Below, piece by piece: positions 12,301-21,278 of a stretch of 64,000 bases of DNA (its first letter is position 1; each line of letters begins with the position of its first letter). The stretch is from Solen grandis. Its lineage: Eukaryota > Mollusca > Bivalvia > Adapedonta > Solenidae. Where the stretch lies: assembly GCA_021229015.1 (NCBI GenBank), contig CM037783.1:58972516-59036515 (forward strand). The letters are read 5' to 3'. The position numbers and the translations under genes were made by a program. The notes under the pieces were generated by a model. That model was not told the DNA's origin, did not search any database, and saw nothing but the letters and a program-made list of their open reading frames with translations.

Positions 12301-13397
12301 AAATGTTTTAATCATCCATATGTGTCATCAATGGTAACTGTCATTAAGTTTAAAATGAAAAAAATGATCGTCGAAGGGGGTGGGTGTAAGGTCAGCAGTT
12401 TTCCCAAATAAAGTTGCAAATTTTTCCAACCGTGGATGCTAATAAAAAAAAAAAATAACCACATCAGCATCTCAGACGAAATAAAGGCTCTATAAATATT
12501 AAATAATAACAGCATTAATTCCCTGAAGTGGAATTTTGATGCATATTTAACTAACAGAGTATATTGAGCTTAATTTGAAAATACCCCGAAAACTTGTTAG
12601 TAAATTTTTATGTCATCAACGTTGACCTACATTGGAATGAACGCTGCTCTGTTTTGATCGAGATGAATTTAAGATCGCAAATGTGTACAGGGAGTGACAA
12701 AATTTATTGTTGCACCCCTTTATTCTAATTAAATGAAAATTTTAATGATATTTCATATGCAAATATGGATCGATCTCGTTAAACTTGTTAGACCATCATA
12801 TACTGCAGTGTAAGCAACCGTACATTTAAAGTCAGCTACGAAGCTGTCTCAGTGTCATAAACCATGATGTTCACAAATATAACATAGCATATGGTCCTAA
12901 TACAACTTTATAGCTGACTGTAAGTGACCGGTTGCACACGGTTTGGCATACGCCTAAACTAAATGTTTACAGATGTGATGATGCTTTCTTAGATTTCATT
13001 GCATAATGGCAATTGTATTAAATGTTTTGTTGTTTTTTGTTGTTTTTTATTAATATCAAGGTGAAGCCTAAAAACTGTCATCAACTGCAAATGATCAAAA
13101 TACATAAATCAGTTAATCTTTTACTGACAAATGATACTTGTAGAATATATCTACATGTATTTTATTTATAATACACCCCATATAAATAAGAATTTCAGTT
13201 CCTGACCTTCACTGCATTATAATGGTTTTGAAGCCTTATTTTTCTGAATAAAAGCGGGTGGCAACAGGCAAATGAATATTAAGTTGGTGCCAAAATAAAC
13301 CTACCGCTGTTCTATGTAACTTCCGACATGTCTGCAACTGACTTTGACACAAATATTTAATTTTATTTGAGATAGCAAACAGATTTCTTGCAGACAT
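227..13397 (-). CDS. BCKDHA: BCKDHA, branched-chain 2-oxoacid dehydrogenase E1 alpha subunit (seven exons, C-terminus off window)
   Basis: Mitochondrial matrix E1-alpha subunit. With E1-beta it uses thiamine diphosphate to decarboxylate the 2-oxoacids of Leu, Ile and Val. The joined exons (13305-13397, 7955-8095, 6954-7149, 6079-6240, 4360-4504, 3208-3269, 227-368) all have GT-AG junctions with matching phases and give about 314 residues. Visible family blocks in order are a basic presequence, [52 protein letters not shown], the diphosphate-binding block [11 protein letters not shown] followed by [20 protein letters not shown] and [17 protein letters not shown]. The reading ends at EAMTYR. 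The regulatory phosphoserine loop that follows in animal orthologues, and about 110 further residues, must lie left of the window. No frameshift is seen. The gene is transcribed away from DESI2; the two start codons are about 3.45 kb apart. Homology is recognised from memory of the human protein, and identity is very likely. Confidence 0.95.
840..1081 (+). mobile_element. TTAA-flanked MITE, copy 1
   Basis: A 242-bp element starts TTAACCCTTTCCCTCATA and ends with the inverse (agggttaa), with TTAA at both ends. Inside is a long near-perfect hairpin: gcgaacagcataaaacc at one arm and ggttttatgctgttcgc at the other, with tgcgagttactcgca at the apex. A TTAA target and a CCC tip are piggyBac-like features. 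No coding capacity. Confidence 0.85.
1250..2030. repeat. Interspersed element made of five ~147-bp tandem units
   Basis: Units share attgttttgaattccaacc, caaggaaaagtaacaaaggg, caataactctgtaatt and ttatggttcttgtgcactgc, with anchors near 1301, 1448, 1594, 1740 and 1912. The right end has a gaccgacc stretch followed by a C/G hairpin around 1990-2013 (ccccccaaac...gtttcgggggt). This layout is common for non-autonomous bivalve repeats. Short ORFs inside it are not genes. Confidence 0.8.
2937..3195 (+). mobile_element. Second MITE-like family, copy 1
   Basis: Starts aaccctttacctcatgaat and ends gagtctatataaagtaaagg, with a central inverted repeat (aacagctcc...ggagctgt). The ends resemble the TTAA MITE but the body differs. 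Related copies lie at 18676-18885 and 24406-24612, and a partial reversed copy near 51190-51290. Confidence 0.55.
3208..3269 (-). CDS. BCKDHA: BCKDHA exon 6
   Basis: A 62-base exon encoding [20 protein letters not shown], an E1-alpha signature. The acceptor is gtttgtag|c and the donor is attg|gtaagta. The donor lies about 13 bp from the end of a MITE-like repeat (2937-3195). Confidence 0.93.
3441..3750 (-). mobile_element. tRNA-headed SINE (inverted)
   Basis: Read on the minus strand, the head is gtggccaggtggttagagcg and the B-box-like tract is gtgggttcaatccctggcc. The tail has gtctccgaatgactgaaata. It is the same family as 7545-7862, 18015-18260, 19990-20200 and 20775-20885. Confidence 0.75.
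4360..4504 (-). CDS. BCKDHA: BCKDHA exon 5 (thiamine diphosphate-binding motif)
   Basis: Encodes [31 protein letters not shown], then [14 protein letters not shown]. The GEGAxxEGDAH...FNFA block is the E1-alpha thiamine-diphosphate/Mg motif. The acceptor is ctttcag|ca and the donor is ttttg|gtaagatac, phase 2. Confidence 0.95.
4885..5990. repeat. Interspersed element with five ~164-bp tandem units
   Basis: Begins aacaagagggctatgatggc and ends gctcagatgagctaaaaac. Units share gaccccagggtcatgatttg, ccaaatatctaaac and gtggtttctgagaagaagat, with anchors at 5061, 5225, 5391, 5555 and 5717. A cggacgacggac stretch precedes the right end. A reversed relative lies at 57610-58375. Confidence 0.85.
6079..6240 (-). 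CDS. BCKDHA: BCKDHA exon 4
   Basis: Encodes [20 protein letters not shown], then [19 protein letters not shown] and LATQMPQ. The acceptor is gtttcag|ga and the donor is caag|gtgagtca. A TTAA-flanked MITE begins about 30 bp upstream of the acceptor (6271-6512), so the branch point is probably inside or right at the edge of that element. Confidence 0.95.
6271..6512 (-). mobile_element. TTAA-flanked MITE, copy 2 (inverted)
   Basis: Same family and length as the element at 840-1081, in reverse orientation. The hairpin is intact. One end keeps TTAA (6509-6512) and the other has changed to TCAA. It lies close to the acceptor of BCKDHA exon 4. Confidence 0.85.
6954..7149 (-). CDS. BCKDHA: BCKDHA exon 3
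   Basis: Encodes [20 protein letters not shown], then [20 protein letters not shown] and [13 protein letters not shown], the most conserved E1-alpha block. The acceptor is atgtcag|ctg and the donor is accg|gtaagt, so the exon ends in phase 1. Confidence 0.95.
7545..7862 (-). mobile_element. tRNA-headed SINE (inverted)
   Basis: The minus-strand head contains agttagagcatctgccctgg and gtcatgggtttgatccccag (A- and B-box-like). The tail contains gtctccaaagaactgaaata. It lies in BCKDHA intron 2, so short ORFs there are not genes. Confidence 0.75.
7955..8095 (-). CDS. BCKDHA: BCKDHA exon 2
   Basis: Encodes the start of the mature protein (SSLTEDKKF, then [19 protein letters not shown]). The acceptor is tttatgaag|ggt and the donor is aag|gtaagtg. 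It is phase 0 at both ends and aligns with the human segment containing YRVMD. Confidence 0.9.
8190..8577. repeat. Interspersed repeat ending in a hairpin (copy A)
   Basis: Begins aacaagagttgttggaacga, has two half-units with gaagtttgaggaatgtggg and ccttgacctttgaccaa, then accgacc steps and a terminal hairpin tgccccctcttc...aatgggggca. A second copy in the same orientation lies at 34483-35110. Confidence 0.8.
8578..9690. repeat. Element with six ~152-bp tandem units and 12-bp inverted ends
   Basis: Near-identical units share atcccattttttgccatatt, ttcactatttccgttaccat and tctagtcatataccaagttt, with anchors at 8801, 8953, 9105, 9256 and 9408 plus a first unit from about 8646. The element starts with gtcccctaccgg (8611-8622) and ends with its exact inverse ccggtaggggac (about 9672-9683), after gacggacggacagacagatg-type steps. 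An ORF over the right end is not a gene. Confidence 0.85.
9718..10060. repeat. Diverged two-unit repeat
   Basis: Two related units of about 155 bp share gtcaaaggttaaggtcaac / gtcaaaggtcaaggtcacag and cacttaagcaactgtccaa. Probably a decayed tail of a similar interspersed family. Confidence 0.55.
10060..11782. other. BCKDHA intron 1, no feature recognised
   Basis: AT-rich sequence without convincing exons or repeats. An open frame at 10132-10404 has no recognisable motif or splice support. Confidence 0.4.
11783..12604. mobile_element. Candidate TIR element in BCKDHA intron 1
   Basis: The left end ttgactaaccagttttcggg matches the inverse of the right end, tttactaacaagttttcggg (12581-12604). 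The left end also has a tandem second copy, aacaagttttcagggtattt. About 820 bp. No transposase reading frame is seen. Confidence 0.55.
13305..13397 (-). CDS. BCKDHA: BCKDHA exon 1 (candidate mitochondrial presequence)
   Basis: An ATG at 13397 opens [16 protein letters not shown] and continues through a basic, Ser/Arg/Gln-rich stretch with no acidic residue, as expected for a matrix-targeting peptide. A donor (gcg|gtaggt) after 31 codons leaves phase 0, which is exactly the phase needed by the exon at 7955-8095. The frame stays open past this donor and ends in ATRFYSEK then TAA, so a later unseen donor is possible. An in-frame ATG 14 codons upstream exists but lies outside the basic helix. RNA evidence would decide. 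Confidence 0.6.
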
Positions 13398-14279
13398 TTT
13401 GGCCGCTTGCGTCGTTTGTGTATTGTGGTTTAATCTCAAAGGATAGTATAAATATTTAAAGAAGGCTCCAATTATTTAGATCTATCCTTTCATTATATAT
13501 GTCATATTTTAAGGATATATCAATATTATTAACAAATGATATCGGCATAATTCGAGTCATATAACGTTTTGCTTGGAAATATGATGAAAAATGCAATGAG
13601 GTTAATTACACTATTCTTTCATTCAACTAAACATTTCGGTACTATCCTTTGAAAAGCACATTTAGGCATGACGTTTTATACACTTCCTGTTTCGCCTTTC
13701 ACACAAAGTAGACTCATTTTGTCAAAATTCTTATTTTTCTCATAAGGATTCAGTATTTATTCTTGGTAAGCATCTAACGAATATTTTCAAGATAAAAAGT
13801 GTTGTTTATCTTAATAACTTTAATATTGACAAACGTTTCCGTCAGATGGTTTATTATTTTGTTGATTAATTTTTGTTTTTTATTTCACACATTGTCGCGA
13901 TGAGTCATGAAGTTAATTGAGTGCTTGTGTCAAAACACTCAGATCGATAATGACCTATTCTCCAAATGACATGTGATCAATACCTAAACAGATTTTGTCC
14001 AATTACATTTTTTTTTTTTTTTTTTAAAAAGTGTATACGTTGGTTTTAAGGGGCTAAATTTTAAGCAGACCATATCAACCCTACCAGAGTCATTTCAGTT
14101 CAAACTTATTGTCATAATCTAGTATAACAACAATGGTATGTCAAACACTATACCTATATCAGCTCAGATATCACAATTTCACAGATAAAGATATAGCAGT
14201 TTTTAATATTTTAAATTAAGCTGAATTATATTTAAATATAAACAGATATCACATTATCAAATTCAGACATCTGAGAGGG

Positions 14280-15120
14280 TACAGTGGAATTACGGATGAT
14301 GTGAACCACTATCTGCTCGTACACTGGAAGATGTTAACCGTTGTTTAGAATGATGTGAACCATTTCGGATGGTTTATTTAAGTTCATTTTCTTTCTTCTT
14401 TTTTGTGTAATGTTAAATTGGAAGTTATCATGACAAAGTTTGCTAAATTAACAAGGCTTTCTCAGGAAAAGTTATTATCATGTTTGTTCATTTACATTAT
14501 TTATTTACCATATGTATTCAGGCTATAAACAAGTTGTACTTTTAATGCTAAATATACAGATCAATGTTTAAAGTTTATAATTTTATGTGGCCTTCAGCTT
14601 CAAGTAAGCTGTTATAAATTAAAATTGATTTACACAGGCGGGCTACATGTAGTAAAATAGGTGTCAACATCAATCAACACAGTAGAACATACTGTACACA
14701 CATAGTGGCCCAGATAGCAATCAATTAAAGCAAAACTAATCATCACCCAAATATAAAATATGTGTGCTAATTATGTTTATTTTGTTAAAGAGATGACACT
14801 TAGTTTGTTTATAACGATTACTCAATTGAAGACCTGTGTTACTTATGATTAATTCAGTACTAGACTTGCCGCTTATTTTGTTGGGTGGGTTAAATATCAT
14901 GAAGTTAAATAAGTGTTGAAATCAATCAATGTACCAATTAATTGATTTAAATACTTATGGTAATTTTGGTTCAACCAACTCTTTTACTCTTATTATTATC
15001 TTATATAAAATTAATATAGTGTTCACATTGTCTCTCCAAAAACAGTTTACATCGTCTAGGTAACAGGTTCACATCGTCCCGGTTCACATCATCCGTGGTT
15101 CACATGGTCCGTCACCTGTA
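14280..15120. mobile_element. Candidate TIR element between BCKDHA and DESI2
   Basis: The left end tacagtggaattacggatga, continuing into tgtgaaccac, matches the inverse of the right end, tacaggtgacggaccatgtg then aaccac. About 840 bp, ends TA. Extra gttcacatc/gatgtgaac repeats occur near both ends. Non-autonomous. It lies in the divergent intergenic region. Confidence 0.65.
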
Positions 15121-16752
15121 CATTGGTTGCTCATCCAGATGTGGGGTATTCTTGGTCCTCCGGTTCCCTCCCTCATTAATGACCACTTATGCCACCACCA
15201 GAGCCATTGAGAGTGATAAATATAAGTTGAGAGAACTTGTTTTGTAATCACTGTAAAAATTACTAAAATAAATAAATCATAAACTTGAAACATCTCATTA
15301 TGGCAATATTTGTATCACAATTTAAACATCACAGTATCATAGTCAAATTTTATTTTATAAATTTAATAAGATTTTTGAAATTATAAAGAGCTTTTTATAT
15401 AATAAATGAAACATTATTTTAAAAAAAAATAAAGATATAATCTAAGTTATCAACAGAGATAAAATCTAGTGATCTCAAGATATATATAACAAATAAAAGT
15501 CTGACAAATGATTTCCAAAGAATGGGGTCATAATAGTTCCTATAACAAAAATGGTTTAATTAGATCTGATGTAAGTGACATGTCAAGTTGGCCATTTAAG
15601 TGGGCTAGGCATACTGCATTAAGCATATAATTTAAAAAGCCAAGATTCATGCTGTTGGGCATCAAGTGCGACAGTGGTTTGGACAAATTATAAGTGCTTT
15701 CAGTTTCTTGAATTTGGCACTTTCCCATGTTGCATGATTTTTAATTTTGTAAATTACCTAACTTGGGTCCTAAGCAGTCAGTCTGGTGATCAGTTTGCTC
15801 ATGCGAGATTTGAGAGGTTTGAGATATGCTGCACCGAAAAATTGATAAGCAATCTACAACATGTCCTTCACTTGTGTATTTCGCAATTATGGCAGTTTTG
15901 AAAGCTGAGTCTGCTGACACTTCATGAAGGATACTGCCAAGAATGACAGTTGTTTAATGCCAGAAGAATCAAAAGGCAATCATTAGTTCAGTTGAACCTG
16001 TAGAAGTGGCCATTAAATGACCATCCTGCATTTAGTGGTCAGTTATAATCTTGCTAAACTAGCATTTTGTTATATGTTTGACTTTCATCTAGGGTCCACC
16101 TCTGTTAAGCTGTTGCTTTCTCTTATTACCTTGACAGACTGCTTAACACAGGTTTGGCTGTATATTTGTTTTGTGACGTCTTTGTTACATCTCACTGTTT
16201 TATTTGGCAGTTGGGAAATGGGTCTACTGGGCATTCAGAACGGATTTATTTACTAGACCCATTCAAAGAAAGAAAAACATTGCTGATAATTATGTACAAT
16301 AATAATTGATTTACTATTATATAGCTTATGGTGTCATAGATATTTCCAAAGACACAAGTTACTAAAAGAAAGAAGAAGAAAGATCATCAAGTGCAATTTC
16401 TTCTTAAAGAGCTGAACATAAAAAAAATCAATTTTTAAGGCCCATGATAAAAGTAAACAGTCAGGCATGCTTGGTCCTAGACTAAAAGTTGTAGCTCAAC
16501 ACAATCATCCTCAACTGATTGCTCATTGAAGATATGAACATGTATATAATTTATACATGTATTTTTATAAGACTATTTGCTTTTCAGATAAATGAATACT
16601 CCTAGAGATGTATAAGTCAGTGTAAAAGAGTTTTCTTTCTTACTTGACTTTTATTATTATGAAAGAAATGCAGTTTAACTGCTCCTTTGCAATCATAAAT
16701 AGAATTGAATTAGATTTTTTTTTTTTTGCACTCTATACTATTTTTGTTGCAG
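15121..16752. other. Divergent BCKDHA/DESI2 intergenic sequence, no gene
   Basis: AT-rich, no CpG-rich block and no clear core promoter. It presumably contains the DESI2 promoter. Open frames here (for example 15674-15901 and 16017-16256) lack support. Confidence 0.4.
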
Positions 16753-16849
16753 TTTGAGAAAATGGCATCACCATGAAGAACAAAAGTTCAAAGAGGTTTT
16801 GAATTTATCACAGTTTTTTAAGAGTACAGACACATTTTGAGCACACAAG
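16753..16849 (+). promoter_or_regulatory. Probable DESI2 5'-UTR exon with a short upstream ORF
   Basis: A T-rich tract ending ttgttgcag (AG at 16751-16752) looks like a 3' splice site, so a 5'-UTR exon may begin at 16753 and run into the coding ATG. It contains an upstream ATG at 16762 that gives MASP and a stop (16762-16776). This could reduce translation of DESI2. Not proven without transcript data. Confidence 0.35.
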
Positions 16850-16888
16850 ATGGCAAGAGAACCGGTTGTGTTAAATGTATATGATATG
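16850..16888 (+). CDS. DESI2: DESI2 exon 1
   Basis: Encodes [13 protein letters not shown] in 13 codons, phase 0 at the donor atg|gtaaga. The last 21 coding bases plus 11 intron bases form the first unit of the tandem repeat at 16868-17062. Confidence 0.9.
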
Positions 16889-19800
16889 GTAAGAATATTG
16901 TGTTAAATATACATGACATGGTAAGACTATCATGTTAAATGTACATGATATGGTATGACTATTATGTTAAATATATATGATACAGTAAGAATATTATGTT
17001 AAATATATATGTATATGATATGGTAAGAATATTGTGTTAAATATATATGATGTGGTTATAATGCTGTCAAGGACATTGAGATGAATATATAACAGACCAT
17101 TTAGGGATTCTGATATCATATTTTTGGGAAAATATCACCTTATTTTCATCGGCGAAAGAAGAAAAATCCTGGAGTAAAGTGCAAATTTGGGGAAAAAACT
17201 GCATGAAATAAGGGGAAGACACCTATGAACAGCCTGATAAAGAAGGGAAAAAAGCCCTGTTAGTGTGTAATATTACAATAATGTATTAGCATGACTCTGT
17301 TAGGCACTATAAGGCACAGCCAAATTAAGTAATTTGAAGTTTGGGAAAGAAAAATCCTGGAGAAAAGTGCAAATTTAGGGAAAAAAACTGCATGAATTAA
17401 GGGGAAGACACCTATGATCAGCCTGATAAAGAAGGGAAAAAAGTCCTGTTAGTTTGTAATGTTACAATAAGGTATGTGCATGACTCGGTTAGGCACTATA
17501 AGGCTCAGCCAAATTAAGTAATTTGAAGTTTGAATGAATTTGGCATTTGGAGTTGAAGTAATGTTTATTAATTAATAATCACCCATGAATGGTGATGAAA
17601 CAACTTGAAACAGGTCATTCATTATATTATCAGAATCTGAATTTTAAAGTTTAAATAAACTGAAATCAAATACTGGTACTCAATGCATTGTTTTATTTTG
17701 CCCTAGATAATTCCAAGTGCTTAGTACTGGTCCAACCCAGGAAATGTAGAAAGGGATTAGTATAAATTTGTAAGAACTTTTCTCTTAATTACGGTAACAT
17801 AAAATAAATAAGTAATTAGTAAGCAATGCTCTCCACTGGATTATTTATATTTCAGTATTGGATCAATGAGTACACTTCCCTGGTAGGTGTTGGAGTATAT
17901 CATTCTGGAGTGAGTGTGTATGGAACAGGTGAGTCAAAGTTTACAGTTACGACTTACGTAGCTCACAATATCATATTTTGTTGATTTCTTATTTCAAAGG
18001 CATGGATGTGTAGCAAACTGTGAGGTCTGGCCCTGATGGTCAAGTGCTATGAATGCCCACTGTGTTATGGGGGAAGCTGTGGGTTCAATCCTAAGTTGTG
18101 TCATACCAAAGTCATTAAAAATGATACTTGTGCCTAGTGTAGTGGCACCAGGATAATACCAGGACTGCTTGGCCTAGTTTCAAGATAAAGCATGATATTG
18201 CTCTGAGTGTGAGGCAGCGTTATATGTCTGTCTCAAGTAGACAAAAGTCCTAAAGTGATTAAAAAACTGATGGCATACTTAACACCCCCACCCCACCCCC
18301 CCACCCCCCCCCAAAAAAAAACAACAAAAAACATTTTAAAATTATCAGCTGGTAAGAATTGTCTGATTTTATTCCATCATTGATATTGTGTGTCATTCTT
18401 CCAATAGTTTCCTGCAGTCAGAACATGTGTAGTTTTGAACACACACACACAAAATCAAGACTGATAGAGACCAAGTGGTTGTAGAGTGAGGGTAATCCCA
18501 AGTGGCAACATAGAGAAGTCTGTAAAATATTAGTCTGGGTGTTGCATTATGCCTCATGTCAACAGCAATTCAGTGCATTGGGGCATTATTATATCAGTCT
18601 CCTGCACACAATGTCTACAAATAACTGGAGGATTGTTTGAGTTATAAACCAAGAATATAAAAAAGGATATTAAGTCTTTACCTCATGAATGTTCATGTAC
18701 AAATTTATGACTTGATGAATACTGAGTTACTGAGTATATAATATGTATGAATATAAAACAAAGGATTTTTCTTTGCTGTGCAGACTGTATAGAATCTGAG
18801 CTACAATATTGTATCAAGCAAACTGAGAAGACTCTGCTCTGAGTGCCAGTGCGTCAAATTGAGTCTATATGAAGTAAAGGGTTACATTTTCATAACTAGG
18901 GCAGCTTCTCACAAATAAAAACAAGATGCCTTGTTTGTTTTTTATCTTAACTAAGTCATAGAAATCTAGTGTAGCTATTGGACAATCTGATGATTTGATT
19001 TGAATATATCTGGATAGTAAATATTAGGATGGTTTCTTCCTATGTTAACTGATACAGTACTTACAGTTCTTTGATTCTCATGACCAGAATATGCATACGG
19101 AGGCCACCCACTGCCTATGTCAGGTGTGTTCGAGATAATACCCAGGGATGCCGATGATCTTGGAGAGCAGTTTAAATTCAAGTATGGACTCTGCAATGTT
19201 TCTTGCTTATTCTTAAATGTCTCTTGTTTTTTTCTGGCTTTTTCTGTTTCTTCTTGTACATTAATCTTCTACAAGTATTTGCTCAAGGTACCTATGTTTA
19301 TACTTGTTAGCATCCATTAGTATTTCATTACCGTCAAATTTTCATTATGAATGGCAGTCACGTTCATGATTTGATAAATATCAAATGTATTTTATATCTA
19401 AAGATTCTGATTTCTGAATTTTCTTGTTTGTGTCAGGGTAGGGGTGTGTTAGATACGCATGGAAAATCATATACTGAACTTTATCTAAAATGGATGCTTG
19501 TTTGATTTTGACACTTAGTATGACCCAATAAGTACATTTAATGATGAGTATCAAACAGTATAAAACTTGATCAGGCTTCAGATCAAAGTCTGTTGTTATA
19601 AAACTGTTTATTTCTGTTGAAAAAGTAATTTCAGTACACACTTTTGATTGGTAATGTGAAGTTAGCATTCCCATTTCCCCATACTCCCAAAATTTTCCTT
19701 GTTCCCTTAATTTTGAAGTGACTGCAAATGGTGGGGACGCTAAACATTTGAATGACAAGTGAATGATATTACTGGTATCTATTTCTCAGAGAATCCATCA

Positions 19801-20902
19801 CCCTTGGCACTACAGACTTCACGATGGACGAGGTACAGAAGATAGTGGATGAACTGGGCAAACAGTTCAAGGGTGACCAGTATCATCTGCTGAACAAAAA
19901 CTGCAACCATTTTACAGCTTCTCTTACAAAGGTACTTCCTGGTTTTATATTCAAATTACTTTAACCTGTTTAAGTCCTATAAAATGGTACTGGTTTAGCT
20001 CCCTTGCTTGGCGCTCAGCATGTAAGGGTAGTTTTAGGACTGGTTGGCCCAGTGTCAGCTTAATATGACTGGTTGTGGTTTCATGCCACAAGTCTACGGA
20101 ATGATACTGCAGTGTGGCATTACTATATCTGTCTCAAGTAGACATAGTCTCCAAATGACTGAAATACTGTTGGTAGGATGTTAAACCCAACAAACATTGA
20201 TCTGTTTTAATAATACCCCTGTTTTACTATGTGAAGTGGTGGGTGTATAGGTACTACACACATTGTCCCCTCATACTGAGTCAAAAGCAGTGTAGAGGGA
20301 ACTGAAGTTTATTATGTTATATATTATGCAGGCTTACACTCATATCACGTTGACTGTCAAAAAATAAAGGATATTTGTTTGCTTTGGGTGAATATGGAAT
20401 TCATCTCATTGAGAAATGATACAATTAGAATATTTTCACGAGCGTGTAGCGTGAGTGAAAATTGTACCAGTTCGAGTTGAGATATATCCCATATTTACTC
20501 AAAACAATTAAATTTATGTTGCTTTCTATAGTTTTTGCAATAGACTACTCAGACATTACCAAGCACGGCATCAGGTCACATTGAAATCTTAATCTGTTTT
20601 ATGTTCTTTGCTATATATTTTAATGTACAGATCAGGAACCAAAACTATTTCTCACTCAGTTTCAACTGTCTGATATGAATCATATCTCCCTGATATATTT
20701 AAGTGTCACAAAATCATAAGATTTAAGTATATTATCACAGTTACATGGACATTGTTAATGGTATCACACCTCTTTGGTTTTGTCACTGATACGATACTGC
20801 AGCATAGTAGCACCATATTATCTGTCTCCTATAGACATTGTCTCCAAATGACTGAAATACTGTTGTGGGGACATAAAAACCAGAAACCAAACCAGCCTGG
20901 CA

Positions 20903-20973
<71 letters not shown>

Positions 20974-21278
20974 TTCAGATCCTCTGTGGAAAGGAGCCCC
21001 CATCCTGGGTGAACCGACTGGCCTATGTTAGTTCCTGCATCCCTTTTCTAGAGCGGGCCCTGCCCAAGGAATGGCTCACCCCAGTAGCATTACAGACTGT
21101 GATAGACCCTGCAGGGGTAGCTGACAACCCACACACCCACCTGCTGCACAGCTCACAGCGCCCTAGTTCGGCCTCTTCCTACTCCTCCACACACGTGTTT
21201 ACCGACACTAACTCCTTCTCAAGGCCTTCTGACTCGGGCTCCTTCGGCAGGGATTCGGACTATCCGAGACGGCATTAA
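16850..21278 (+). CDS. DESI2: DESI2 (PPPDE1) desumoylating isopeptidase / deubiquitinase, complete in five exons
   Basis: A cytosolic cysteine peptidase of the PPPDE/DeSI family, which removes SUMO or ubiquitin from substrates. Exons 16850-16888, 17856-17928, 19088-19181, 19790-19931 and 20979-21278 have GT-AG junctions and compatible phases. They give 215 residues against about 194 in human. Visible: VVLNVYDM (residues 6-13), YHSGVSVYG with the presumed catalytic His29, YGGHP (41-45), and [11 protein letters not shown] with the catalytic Cys107. The conserved C-terminal half is [25 protein letters not shown] and LPKEWLTP. The tail after about residue 165 is Ser-rich and unlike the human tail. 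Exon 1 ends inside a minisatellite, and intron 4 ends in a TG/AT microsatellite. The His/Cys dyad assignment is family knowledge. Confidence 0.95.
16868..17062 (+). repeat. 32-bp minisatellite spanning the DESI2 exon 1 donor site
   Basis: Six head-to-tail units start at 16868, 16900, 16932, 16964, 16996 and 17034. The unit is gtgttaaatgtatatgatat followed by a g and the donor gtaagaatatt. Unit 1 straddles the real exon 1 / intron 1 boundary. Units 2-5 repeat the coding tail and keep a GT donor-like site, while unit 6 has degenerated to gttata. Confidence 0.9.
17157..17535. repeat. 188-bp tandem duplication in DESI2 intron 1
   Basis: Two near-identical units start at about 17157 and 17345, sharing gaaaaatcctggag, ggggaagacacctatga, cagcctgataaagaagggaa and caaattaagtaatttgaagt. 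Sequence differences are few, so the duplication is fairly recent. Confidence 0.85.
17856..17928 (+). CDS. DESI2: DESI2 exon 2
   Basis: Encodes [20 protein letters not shown] and VYGT, including the presumed catalytic His. The acceptor is atttcag|tat and the donor is acag|gtgagt, phase 1. Confidence 0.95.
18015..18260 (+). mobile_element. tRNA-headed SINE
   Basis: Head ggccctgatggtcaagtgct with the B-box-like gtgggttcaatcctaag. The tail has tatgtctgtctcaagtagac. It lies in DESI2 intron 2. Confidence 0.7.
18676..18885 (+). mobile_element. Second MITE-like family, copy 2
   Basis: Shares tttacctcatgaatgttcat, a central cagactgtatagaatctgag block and a gagtctatatgaagtaaagg end with 2937-3195. 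The central hairpin is deleted. It lies in DESI2 intron 2. Confidence 0.5.
19088..19181 (+). CDS. DESI2: DESI2 exon 3
   Basis: Encodes [20 protein letters not shown] and [11 protein letters not shown]. The acceptor is gaccag|aa and the donor is ttcaa|gtatgg, phase 2. Confidence 0.93.
19790..19931 (+). CDS. DESI2: DESI2 exon 4 (catalytic Cys)
   Basis: Encodes [20 protein letters not shown], then [17 protein letters not shown] with the nucleophile Cys. The acceptor is tttctcag|a and the donor is aaag|gtactt, phase 0. Confidence 0.95.
19990..20200 (+). mobile_element. SINE body and tail, head missing
   Basis: Body ctgcagtgtggcattactat and tail agtctccaaatgactgaaat are shared with the other SINEs here. 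The tRNA-like head is not recognisable. It lies in DESI2 intron 4. Confidence 0.65.
20775..20885 (+). mobile_element. SINE tail fragment
   Basis: Contains gatacgatactgcagcatag and gtctccaaatgactgaaata, matching the 3' part of 19990-20200. It directly precedes the TG/AT microsatellite, which may have grown from the SINE tail. Confidence 0.65.
20903..20970. repeat. (TG)n(AT)n microsatellite next to the DESI2 exon 5 acceptor
   Basis: About nine TG/GT steps are followed by about 25 AT steps, then gttttcag and exon 5. It occupies the place where the polypyrimidine tract normally lies. Confidence 0.95.
20979..21278 (+). CDS. DESI2: DESI2 exon 5 and stop codon
   Basis: Encodes [20 protein letters not shown] onward, ending DYPRRH and TAA. 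The acceptor gttttcag directly follows about 68 bp of (TG)n(AT)n. Confidence 0.95.
   Translation: MLCGKEPPSWVNRLAYVSSCIPFLERALPKEWLTPVALQTVIDPAGVADNPHTHLLHSSQRPSSASSYSSTHVFTDTNSFSRPSDSGSFGRDSDYPRRH

Noticed and set aside
13236..13304. Continuation of the presequence frame to ATRFYSEK and a stop
   Set aside because: It looks like the end of a presequence, but no donor is seen before the stop. The earlier donor at 13304 has the right phase for exon 2, so I preferred it while keeping the exon at moderate confidence.
20907..21012. Open frames reading through the TG/AT microsatellite (poly Val-Tyr-Ile)
   Set aside because: These are translations of the repeat; the real exon 5 starts at 20979 after the AG.
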